Shown: piece by piece, positions 47,071 to 55,003 of the stretch | Layout: the number at the start of each line of letters is the position of its first letter | How positions within the stretch are numbered: position 1 is the first letter of the stretch | DNA from: an uncultured Alteromonadaceae bacterium | Lineage (GTDB): Bacteria; Pseudomonadota; Gammaproteobacteria; Enterobacterales; Alteromonadaceae | Assembly: GCA_947503265.1 (NCBI GenBank) | Contig: CANNDC010000011.1 | Span: 1 to 64,000, forward strand | DNA length: 64,000 bases | Reading direction: 5' to 3' | The notes under the pieces: generated by a model | Told to the model about the DNA's origin: nothing | The model's database searches: none | The model's input: only the letters and a program-made list of their open reading frames with translations | Program-made: the position numbers and the translations under genes

Positions 47071-48705
47071 TTAGTTTTTAGGTTTTGGAATGGGCGCATT
47101 GGTCGGCGAACCAGGATATGGCGTGATCAGATACGGAAAGGTATTGTCAAAATCTTTCGCTGATATTGGAGCTCCGTCCGTTAGTGCTGCCGCTCCAATA
47201 GGGGCATCAGATGGAGCACAAAGCCCCAGGTTCAAGAAGCCTTCTTCTGTTTCAATGGGTAAGTCGTGACATAGTGCTCCCATGACGACTCGCAACGCGA
47301 TATCCACAGCATCATCGCCCGGTCTTCTTCCATTTGGAAAGCCTGCTAAATCGCCACCAGCTACCCCTAAGGAATGCTGTTGCTCCCGAGGTGCTGCGCT
47401 TATCCCAGTGTTCAGTCTAAGCATTTCAGACGGCGTCACGGTTTGCAGTTGATTAACGCCAGCAACGCCTGTCAAAAATCCCGTCACCAAATCTTGTCTT
47501 GGTATATTTGACGGAGCGATATTTTCAAAAGAGGTACCTAGTTCTGCGTTAACTGGGCCATTGAATAACGAATCAAGAATTTCCGGCAAAACAGGATGCG
47601 TCACATAATCTAAAAACTGGCCATCGTTTTTTGGTTCACTGGCGTTAAATGTGTCTTTGTCCGGGAAACCAATCACCAATTCATTGACTAGGAAGTTCCC
47701 TAGTCTAGAAACCTGAACCCAGCGGCCAAAAGCAAACTCTGGGCGAGCCAATGTCACTTTAGCAGGAAGAATAGTCGCTCTTTTCAAACTAGACGTAGTC
47801 CATCCTCCTATCACACCATTGCCGTCACCCGTTAGGCAATCTTTGTGTATTTCAATGGCAAGCGTGGTCACATTGTTTCTGGCTAAAATATTGCGCTGTT
47901 CATCTTGGGTAACACCTCCAGTGAAACCACCACCGTCACCAGCCCCGGGCGCACTATCTCCTTCTACAGGTACAAAATTAACTAAATCAAAGACTTCACC
48001 CAACGCTATTTTGAATCCTTCGAGGCGCTGTCCTGCAAAGACTTTACCCGGCGTGTGACAACCTGGGATATTGGTTTCGTGAATAAAACTGTCGGCATAT
48101 TCCGTGTAGTTGCCTGCACCGCCATAGGTTTTGGTCCCAGAATAATCGAACGGTTTGCGGAAGGTTTGACTACCAGAATCACTGTTAGTGATAGCGGATT
48201 TTTTGCCACGACGACGGTCACCGTTCACCATAGTTAGTGAGTATTGTTCGATAAAATTGAGGGTTGTTTCGTCTTCAGCAGACAATTGTCCGACATTTTT
48301 CAACGAAACAGGTACAGATTTTTGCGCATCACCTTTGCCAACAGGTAACTCTATTGTGCCACCTTGTGCCTCTCGATTATCAAATTTGAATTGAAAGGTA
48401 ATATCCTCTTTAGCATCACCGTCATTATCAATGTGAATTTCATATAAGGCATTATTTTCAAGAGGAAAATAGTTGGGTCCACCATAGGCGGCTTGCACCG
48501 GGTTGTAGTTGGCTAAAATTGTGACGAAATCTTCTCGCCCAGGCTCATAGCTGTTGAACATGTAAAAATCTGTACCGTCTAGTTGAGGATACTTGCCAAT
48601 ATATGGCGCTTCTCTGTGACTGGAGGCAAGAGCAGAACTAGCTGCGACTAAGGCGAGGGTTGTGCCTATTGCAGTTGCAACAAGCGTTTTTTTAATTGAT
48701 GTCAT
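47071..48705 (-). CDS. DUF4331 domain exported protein
   Basis: Exported protein of 544 residues from the ATG at 48705, preceded by CGGAGA; a start at 48753 would add 16 residues. The signal peptide ends near SSALASSHR. The mature N-terminus SSHREAPYIGKYPQLDGTDFYMFNSYE is the hallmark of DUF4331, followed by YEIHIDNDGDAKEDITFQF. The family has no firm function but is exported and often found with ECF sigma genes. It is monocistronic, 400 bases from its divergent neighbour. Confidence 0.88.
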   Translation of the reverse strand: MTSIKKTLVATAIGTTLALVAASSALASSHREAPYIGKYPQLDGTDFYMFNSYEPGREDFVTILANYNPVQAAYGGPNYFPLENNALYEIHIDNDGDAKEDITFQFKFDNREAQGGTIELPVGKGDAQKSVPVSLKNVGQLSAEDETTLNFIEQYSLTMVNGDRRRGKKSAITNSDSGSQTFRKPFDYSGTKTYGGAGNYTEYADSFIHETNIPGCHTPGKVFAGQRLEGFKIALGEVFDLVNFVPVEGDSAPGAGDGGGFTGGVTQDEQRNILARNNVTTLAIEIHKDCLTGDGNGVIGGWTTSSLKRATILPAKVTLARPEFAFGRWVQVSRLGNFLVNELVIGFPDKDTFNASEPKNDGQFLDYVTHPVLPEILDSLFNGPVNAELGTSFENIAPSNIPRQDLVTGFLTGVAGVNQLQTVTPSEMLRLNTGISAAPREQQHSLGVAGGDLAGFPNGRRPGDDAVDIALRVVMGALCHDLPIETEEGFLNLGLCAPSDAPIGAAALTDGAPISAKDFDNTFPYLITPYPGSPTNAPIPKPKN

Positions 48706-49158
48706 GGTACGTTCTCCGTAGAAAGTGACTTGATGAAAGCAAAGATGGGTCAATTCTTTGCGACCTTCTACAACTAACGACTAACTTAATATTTCAGATG
48801 CAATTATTTATTTGTTGTTTTTTGCATCTATTTTGAAGTGTGTTCGTAGGGAAAATTAACTACATGATTGACTGTATATTTGACTAGGGGCTGTTGACCT
48901 TTGCTGTATATTTATTAACTATTAACATTTTTGACTTACGTTTTTTCACTTCCATAACGTCAAATAACGCGCTCAACAAATCGTTCTATAATGCGATTAA
49001 ACCCTAAATATCAGCATGTTAAAACTGTACACAATCAAAATGCAAGATTAGTAATGGGTTAGCACATCCCATTCCAGATAAATGTTAATTGTTAACCATC
49101 ATTGCATTGTGACCCGCTTTCAGATAACTTTTCTGTATGAATTTTACAATTAAATAAC
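48706..49158. other. Intergenic region with one repeat copy
   Basis: About 450 bases without a supported gene. The DUF4331 promoter and that of the small lipoprotein gene must lie here. It contains the longest copy of the dispersed repeat (48878-48902). Confidence 0.4.
48878..48902. repeat. Dispersed intergenic repeat, copy 3 (longest)
   Basis: A 25-base stretch whose last 17 bases (AGGGGCTGTTGACCTTT) occur inverted at 38664-38680 and whose first 23 bases match 4241-4263 with two single-base indels. Confidence 0.6.
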
Positions 49159-49458
49159 ATGAGCCTTGATTTAATGATGACTAAACTGAAGTATTGGTTG
49201 TTAGTACTATCGGTACTTTCTATTGCTGCTTGCTCAGGCCGAGGAGAAAACCAATACTCGTTCGGCATAATCAAAGTCGTCTCTCTATCATCGTCAATCT
49301 CTATGAAGTATCAACCCATAGCTAGTCTAACTAAACGTTTAATAATTGATATTCGTTGGCGAGATGGTACTGCAACACTGTTGAAAAATGTAACACGATC
49401 CAGTTGGTTAAAGTTTTACAGTTTTGGCCAATCGAATATTGTCCAAATATCGCTATAA
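49159..49458 (+). CDS. Small lipoprotein or truncated lipoprotein gene
   Basis: A 99-residue frame with a lipoprotein signal (MTKLKYWLLVLSVLSIAAC, best start the ATG at 49177) and a short mature part of no recognised family. It ends 32 bases before the sulfatase gene on the same strand. Secreted polysaccharide enzymes often begin this way, so this could be the 5' end of a decayed one. It may also be a genuine small lipoprotein. Confidence 0.45.
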   Translation: MSLDLMMTKLKYWLLVLSVLSIAACSGRGENQYSFGIIKVVSLSSSISMKYQPIASLTKRLIIDIRWRDGTATLLKNVTRSSWLKFYSFGQSNIVQISL

Positions 49459-49490
49459 AGTCTGCTGAATATAGCTAAGGTTAATTAAAT

Positions 49491-51362
49491 ATGAATACGC
49501 TAATAAAAGTAATGATGCTTGCTTTTGTGTTGCTGGCAAATTTGCCAGTACATGCAAATACTCAACCTAATATATTATGGATTATTACAGATGATCATCG
49601 CCCAGATTCTATCCAAGCATATAATCGTGCGACTACCGGAGAAAGTGAGAGTCCGCTGGGCTATGTATCTTCACCAAATATAGATAAACTTGCCACACAA
49701 GGCGTGTTATTTACACAAGCATTTAATCAAGCACCTGCATGTGGCACATCTCGTACATCAATGCATCTTGGACAATACCCGTTTCGAAGTGGTAAATACG
49801 CTTGGGAACATGTGCATCAAGAAGCCGATTTTTCTCAATTAGCGGTTTCTCAACATTTGAAAAACGCTGGCTATGGAACAGCCATTATCGGCAAAACACA
49901 CCATAGTATTCGTGAGAAAATGGATAGCAGAAGCACCATCTTCGACCTAGAAATTGAGTTTAATAGAGACTTCTACAGGAACGGTTTAGGTGGGTTATAT
50001 TCGACAGGCGCATATGGGTTGATTGACGGTGTATTGTTTAGAAGAGATGGCACAGAAACTGTAATCTATCCAGATGGCCGCAAACACACCTATACCATTT
50101 CTAAAGCGGACAGATTACTCAATGCCAAAGAGCTTAAAATTAAGCAGGACGTCGAAGAAGAATTCGATATTTTACGAGCCTACACCAGAATCAATAAAGG
50201 CTTAATCTTGGGTGGTGTGAATCCTCAACCAGCAGATAAAACTGTAGATGCATACATTTTAAAGGCGTTTCAAAATTACCTAAAAAATGCCGGGAATTCG
50301 TACACTAGTTCGTGGGGCAAAAAACTCAAAGGTGCTGATTCTGACAAACCAGTTTTTGTTAACTTGGGCTTCCATTTACCTCATACTCCGGTGCTACCAC
50401 CTAAGAAGTTTAGAGAACAATTTAAGAATAGAAAATACAAACTACCGGAATTTGACACTGATGAGCTAGCAACCTTTACTCCTCAACAAATGCAAATATA
50501 CAACGAATCTAAAACTGACATGCTCAAAGAGCACGAAAAGCTGCAGGCTATACAAGATTACTATGCGTTCACTGCATTTGGTGACGATCTAATCGGGAAA
50601 GCCGTAGAGGAATTCAAAGAATACTCTAAAGCGCAAAATCGAGATTATTTAATTGTATTTACCGTAGGTGATCATGGCTGGCACTTAGGTGAACAAGGAA
50701 TTATGGCGAAATTTGGCTCTTGGAGACAATCTCTAAACGGAGCCGTTATCGTAGTTTCTTCGGATAAAGATAAATACCCAGCAGGAAAAGTAGTAGACAA
50801 AATGGCCGAATATGTAGATTTTGTTCCGACTTTGCTTGATGCTGCAGGTATTGATTTGACACAGCAAACCTATGATTATTTAGATGGACAAAGCCTTGCA
50901 CAAGTAGCAGATGACAATGTACCAGGGCGAGACTACATTGTTGGGGAAATGAATCTTGTAGCTGGACATAGAGCATTTTTAAGAACTAAAGATTTTGCAT
51001 TCTCTATGCGTACCAGAGACAGAAGAACAGTAGCAACTGCCCCGCTGCTTAACGATGACATTAGATGGGCATTGACGGCCGCCCCAATAAAAGTTGACAT
51101 GGCTCTTTATGACTTGCGCAAAGATCCGTTGGAACGCAACAATGTTGCATACACTGTTGAATATCTTGAACTCGCTAACTGGTTCCGTAATAAGCTTGGA
51201 AACATTGCATTGGGTGATGGCAGAGTGGAAATGGATTGGTCAACAAAGAACTCATATAACATCAGTAACTTTGCCGAAGGTGCTGATGATAAAAAAATAA
51301 ATATACCGAAACACTTGATTCCCAATCAGGCCCTTAAAGATTTGCAAAGACCTAATTGGTAA
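49491..51362 (+). CDS. Sulfatase (S1 family) with non-standard active-site motif
   Basis: Exported sulfatase-fold protein of 623 residues, signal peptide about 1-22. Metal-binding TDDHRPD follows the first strand, IGKTHH and FTVGDHGWHLGEQG match conserved blocks of iduronate-sulfatase-like enzymes. The residue to be turned into formylglycine is expected at Cys84, but the motif is C-G-T-S-R, not C-x-P-x-R or C-x-A-x-R. It probably removes sulfate from algal galactan oligosaccharides. Activity depends on whether the maturation enzyme accepts this motif. Confidence 0.85.
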   Translation: MNTLIKVMMLAFVLLANLPVHANTQPNILWIITDDHRPDSIQAYNRATTGESESPLGYVSSPNIDKLATQGVLFTQAFNQAPACGTSRTSMHLGQYPFRSGKYAWEHVHQEADFSQLAVSQHLKNAGYGTAIIGKTHHSIREKMDSRSTIFDLEIEFNRDFYRNGLGGLYSTGAYGLIDGVLFRRDGTETVIYPDGRKHTYTISKADRLLNAKELKIKQDVEEEFDILRAYTRINKGLILGGVNPQPADKTVDAYILKAFQNYLKNAGNSYTSSWGKKLKGADSDKPVFVNLGFHLPHTPVLPPKKFREQFKNRKYKLPEFDTDELATFTPQQMQIYNESKTDMLKEHEKLQAIQDYYAFTAFGDDLIGKAVEEFKEYSKAQNRDYLIVFTVGDHGWHLGEQGIMAKFGSWRQSLNGAVIVVSSDKDKYPAGKVVDKMAEYVDFVPTLLDAAGIDLTQQTYDYLDGQSLAQVADDNVPGRDYIVGEMNLVAGHRAFLRTKDFAFSMRTRDRRTVATAPLLNDDIRWALTAAPIKVDMALYDLRKDPLERNNVAYTVEYLELANWFRNKLGNIALGDGRVEMDWSTKNSYNISNFAEGADDKKINIPKHLIPNQALKDLQRPNW

Positions 51363-51378
51363 TATCGACAACTGCGTG

Positions 51379-51399
51379 CGACGCTATTTAGTAGCGTCG
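51379..51399. terminator. Hairpin between convergent sulfatase and ThuA-like genes
   Basis: CGACGCTA and TAGCGTCG pair around a five-base loop, 17 bases after the sulfatase stop codon. The hairpin overlaps the last codons of the opposing gene. There is no T-run. Confidence 0.45.
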
Positions 51400-52316
51400 A
51401 CACGCCCTGTCGCTGCCCATTCTGTACCTCGTAACATCGTCAATTTGAACGTTTCGCTTTTTGTTGCCTCTTCAGCGTGTCCCAAGGTTGAATGAAACAC
51501 TCTGCCTTTGTGATACTGGATTGTCATAAGTACAGGCTCGTGCCTACCACCGCCGTTATATTCAGGTGAATCATAAGCGCTCGCTAGTATTGTCAAATTT
51601 TTCGCAGGACCACGTAACTCACGATAAAGTTCGTCTCTACTATGTGGAATACTATCTGGTAAACCTTGCATTATGGGATGGCTGCTAAGACGGTTATCAA
51701 GTGTGAAAACATGCACTTTTCCGTGCTTGCCAGCACCACCTCTAGACGTATCTCTTACAATTTCACCTTGCTCATCGATATAAAGAAAAGGACCATTGGT
51801 ATGGTTTCTTCCACCCCAACCACCAACACCAATCATTTCGTTATACGCTTGCCATTTGGGAAAAGCGTTATTCGCTGCATGAAATACGACAAGACCGCCA
51901 CCATTTTTCATATAGCTTTCAAATCGACGTTTTGTTTGTTCCGGCCAGGAAGCCGCCTTCCAACCAATATTTAAAATTACTGCAGCGTATTGATCGAATG
52001 CTGGAGCGAAGTCCGGATCAGGTTGCGGAGTCTTAGTAGAAATATATTGCCTGCCATCGTTTAAAGGCAGTTTAGCCAACCAGTTTTCACCTTTCCAAGT
52101 GAACTGAGTTCGATATAAGTCCACTGAAAAAGCGCCGCTTTCTTCAAGAAACCGTTTAATTACGTCCGTAGCAAAAGGCCATACATTGTGGTTATCCTGA
52201 CCGTCGACTATGAGGATTTTAATCTTTTTATCACCATTTCTATTTTCAGCTATCGTTTCCGTAGTGCTGCACGCAGAGTTAAGAAGCAGCAATGCCAAAA
52301 GTAAGTAATATTTCAT
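51384..52316 (-). CDS. ThuA-like domain lipoprotein
   Basis: Lipoprotein of 310 residues (lipobox NSAC, Cys16) with a ThuA-like, glutamine-amidotransferase-related fold. It shows KILIVDGQDNHNVWPFATD at the start of the domain, GGGLVVFHAANNAFPKW, and GRVFHSTLGHAEEA near the end. ThuA-like proteins occur with carbohydrate catabolic genes, with no firm reaction known. It is transcribed convergently to the sulfatase and lies 225 bases beyond the end of the GH50 gene on the same strand. Confidence 0.85.
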   Translation of the reverse strand: MKYYLLLALLLLNSACSTTETIAENRNGDKKIKILIVDGQDNHNVWPFATDVIKRFLEESGAFSVDLYRTQFTWKGENWLAKLPLNDGRQYISTKTPQPDPDFAPAFDQYAAVILNIGWKAASWPEQTKRRFESYMKNGGGLVVFHAANNAFPKWQAYNEMIGVGGWGGRNHTNGPFLYIDEQGEIVRDTSRGGAGKHGKVHVFTLDNRLSSHPIMQGLPDSIPHSRDELYRELRGPAKNLTILASAYDSPEYNGGGRHEPVLMTIQYHKGRVFHSTLGHAEEATKSETFKLTMLRGTEWAATGRVDATK

Positions 52317-52345
52317 AAATTCTCCGTTTTCGATCCACTTGGATC

Positions 52346-52504
52346 TTATTCTCTAATTAGTCGAGCTGGTTTATCGGTCATATCAAATACGTGAAGTACA
52401 GTTGTACTGACTGTGCCACCGTTATCGGGAAAAGTGACGTTTATCGTATTATCTGATTGATTATCGGGGCCGATGCACAAGTTACTTTTAAGATTATGGT
52501 TACT
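52346..52504 (-). pseudogene. C-terminal remnant of an unidentified exported protein
   Basis: A 52-codon minus-strand frame with no start codon in its first 45 codons reads DNQSDNTINVTFPDNGG, then TVLHVFDMTDKPARLIRE and a stop. It looks coding and like the end of a secreted beta-sandwich or lyase domain. Just upstream another frame (KPIGTKVISVVPEVTII) also looks coding, which suggests a frameshift. It is not in frame with the GH50 gene, whose stop is at 52541. Confidence 0.5.
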
Positions 52505-52540
52505 TCAGGTACAACAGAGATTACTTTTGTACCAATTGGC

Positions 52541-54799
52541 TTATTTGGATTCGTAGCGCCGGTGATACAACTGTGAATTCAACTTTTGGGAGGCTTGCAC
52601 CATCTCTTTATACGGTGTATCTGTGACTGAAATAAAACCAATATTGTAGTTTTCTCCATCATAAGCGCGCCCTGTCAGCGGGCCATCAGCATATTGAAAA
52701 TAATGCGCACCAACAAAATTAGGATTGTCGATAACAGAGTACAAATAATCCTTGAACATTTTTGCTCTGTCGTGTTGATCAGAAGCAATAATAATCCCCG
52801 GATGAAACATCCCCCTGTCCATTGCGCCCATGTGAAATTCCCCAATGATTGCCGGTTTTTCAAGCATATCTAAAAAGTCCCAAAAACCTGACACTAAGCC
52901 CTCCTTGTACACATTGAAGCTGATAACGTCCACATGCTTTGCCGAAGCCCTTACAACTTCTTGAGGCATACCCCAATCGGGGAAGCGTGCACCTAAATAC
53001 AGGCGGTTAGGCATGTGAGTTTTCATTGCTTTATTAACTACGCTGAAATATTTGTCAGCATATGCATGCAATAAATCTTGATAGTCTTTTATTTGCGCAT
53101 CAGAGGTCAGGGAAGCTTCTATACCTTGTTCAAAAGCTTTCCAATTAGCTATGTTTTTTCCCCATGACTTGTTCAATGCCGCTATCGTTCCATACTTTGT
53201 TTTCATCAAGGACGTAAAATGCGCTTTAGTGGGCACAGTTGCTCCATCCCGTGACAAAGTATTGATAACAATCCCCAATCTGCTGTCATCTGATTCTGAG
53301 CGCCCAAAACTCTTCTCGTTGTCAATAAACACTCCGACGCACCATGGACTATCTTTAACTTCTGCGGCTACTTTGCGAACCGAAATATCAGCTTGTTTTG
53401 CAAAGACAGGATCAAAAACATCGGGGAGAGCCCCCCAAAAATCTTGACCACTTGAAACAGTTTTGTAGTTACCACGTATCCAGCCATTGGCAAAATAGGG
53501 AATTTTGTTGTTTTGATATAATTTTGGTGAAGTCCAGTTTCCAAGTGAGGTAAATCCCCAATTGATCATTCTATCTACCGTTACTTCAAGCCACTTTTGT
53601 TCATAGTTGGTGCCGTATTTTCGCTGTAAATTGGCACGCTGAAAATTAAACGTTTCTCCTTTATCGAGTGCGCCTGAATGTACATTCGATACATATCCAA
53701 AATGAACTGCAAGCGGCTCACCGTATTTGGGTAACCATTCAAACATGTCAGCTCGCTTTTTAAACTCGACATAGCGACTAGATTTATCGTTGGTTTGTTT
53801 AAAATCGTAACCCGTCATGGTAGCCGCATCGCCAAGACGAATAATATCTAAACCGGTAGCAAAGTACGGATATCCCTCTGGATCGACCAAGCTCCATTTA
53901 CCATCAATTTTAGCTGTACGAAAATAACCTGTCGCGGGTTGCTTCTTACCGTGCTTGTACCCACCAAAAGTACTTCGGTCAGGCATCAAGATACCATCAA
54001 GTAGCTTCTTTTCTTGCTTATAGTTTTCCAGTAATTGTGCATCAGATAAGACTTTACCGGGAAATTCCTGTTTTGCACTCTGTCCAAACTTATCAACTAT
54101 GCCAGTTAAATAGAGCGGATCTAAAGGCGGGTTTTTTCGCAAACGAATATTGTCAATCGTAATTTCTTTATTAAATAAGTTATATTTCACGCCAATGGAT
54201 ATTTTTTGGATTGCAGACGTATCAAGATTTTTCTTTCCCCACAGAGAAATAAATTGCGTATCTTCACTATCCCACGTAGGAGGGTTGTTTCTTAAACCAG
54301 ATAATAAATTGAGTTCGATATCACCACGCCCCTCAGGTGTAGCTAAATCATGACCTTCGATTTTTGCGTAGTATGTTTGACTTTCGCCGGTTGGAATATT
54401 TACTGCCCGAGTATAGTTTCCGCCTGACGTATCACTCACATCCAATTGAATATTTACCGAATGCTCACCCGCATTGCTAATATCGAAAGCGATGTGAAAA
54501 TCTTCGTAAGTACTCCAGTTAAATGGCTTATCAGGAATTATCGACAAAGATGCGCTGCGGTGATCCTTAGAGTCAAATTGAACTTTTAGAGCTTTGGAGT
54601 CTTCATCAACAATAGATCCTTTAGCGTTTGAAAGCTTAATATCTTTGTCTAGTGATGAGCTTTCAAAGTCGTAAAGGATTTCCAAGACTTGCTCACTGAC
54701 ATTTGCTATGTCGCTGGCCGCTATTACCTGAGAGTAAGAAATAATGTACATACTAGTGCACATGAATAGAGTTTTAATTGAGAACATATTATTTTGCAC
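52541..54799 (-). CDS. GH50-like beta-agarase/exo-galactanase
   Basis: Exported glycosidase of 752 residues. A signal peptide of about 28 residues is followed by a carbohydrate-binding-like beta domain (residues 40-225) and a (beta/alpha)8 catalytic domain starting near RTAKIDGKWSLVDPEGYPYF. Acid/base Glu495 (FIDNEKSFGR) and nucleophile Glu654 (IIGEFHMGAMDRG) match the GH50 pattern. GH50 enzymes cut agarose or porphyran-type galactans, often releasing neoagarobiose. The start is GTG at 54799 or ATG at 54787; neither has a strong ribosome site. It is divergent from the DUF5060 gene. Confidence 0.88.
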   Translation of the reverse strand: MQNNMFSIKTLFMCTSMYIISYSQVIAASDIANVSEQVLEILYDFESSSLDKDIKLSNAKGSIVDEDSKALKVQFDSKDHRSASLSIIPDKPFNWSTYEDFHIAFDISNAGEHSVNIQLDVSDTSGGNYTRAVNIPTGESQTYYAKIEGHDLATPEGRGDIELNLLSGLRNNPPTWDSEDTQFISLWGKKNLDTSAIQKISIGVKYNLFNKEITIDNIRLRKNPPLDPLYLTGIVDKFGQSAKQEFPGKVLSDAQLLENYKQEKKLLDGILMPDRSTFGGYKHGKKQPATGYFRTAKIDGKWSLVDPEGYPYFATGLDIIRLGDAATMTGYDFKQTNDKSSRYVEFKKRADMFEWLPKYGEPLAVHFGYVSNVHSGALDKGETFNFQRANLQRKYGTNYEQKWLEVTVDRMINWGFTSLGNWTSPKLYQNNKIPYFANGWIRGNYKTVSSGQDFWGALPDVFDPVFAKQADISVRKVAAEVKDSPWCVGVFIDNEKSFGRSESDDSRLGIVINTLSRDGATVPTKAHFTSLMKTKYGTIAALNKSWGKNIANWKAFEQGIEASLTSDAQIKDYQDLLHAYADKYFSVVNKAMKTHMPNRLYLGARFPDWGMPQEVVRASAKHVDVISFNVYKEGLVSGFWDFLDMLEKPAIIGEFHMGAMDRGMFHPGIIIASDQHDRAKMFKDYLYSVIDNPNFVGAHYFQYADGPLTGRAYDGENYNIGFISVTDTPYKEMVQASQKLNSQLYHRRYESK

Positions 54800-54891
54800 T
54801 GGATATTTACGTGGATTCAGTATAAATGATTAACTTTATATTGTTAACTGTTATCTTTATACTGAAGATATTGATATTTCTGTGATAGTAA

Positions 54892-54905
54892 ATGTCTTAG
54901 GACAT
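54892..54905. promoter_or_regulatory. Short inverted repeat in the GH50/DUF5060 divergent promoter region
   Basis: ATGTC and GACAT flank TTAG in the 204-base region between two divergently transcribed CAZyme-like genes. It is a possible shared operator; the short arms make chance likely. Confidence 0.25.
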
Positions 54906-55003
54906 CATAGAACTTTATGGTGCAGATTATCTTCAGTCGCAACGACTACATACCCTTAAATAGGTCTGCTACGGGCAACTTTACTTGAAATAAGGTCCGC
55001 AAA

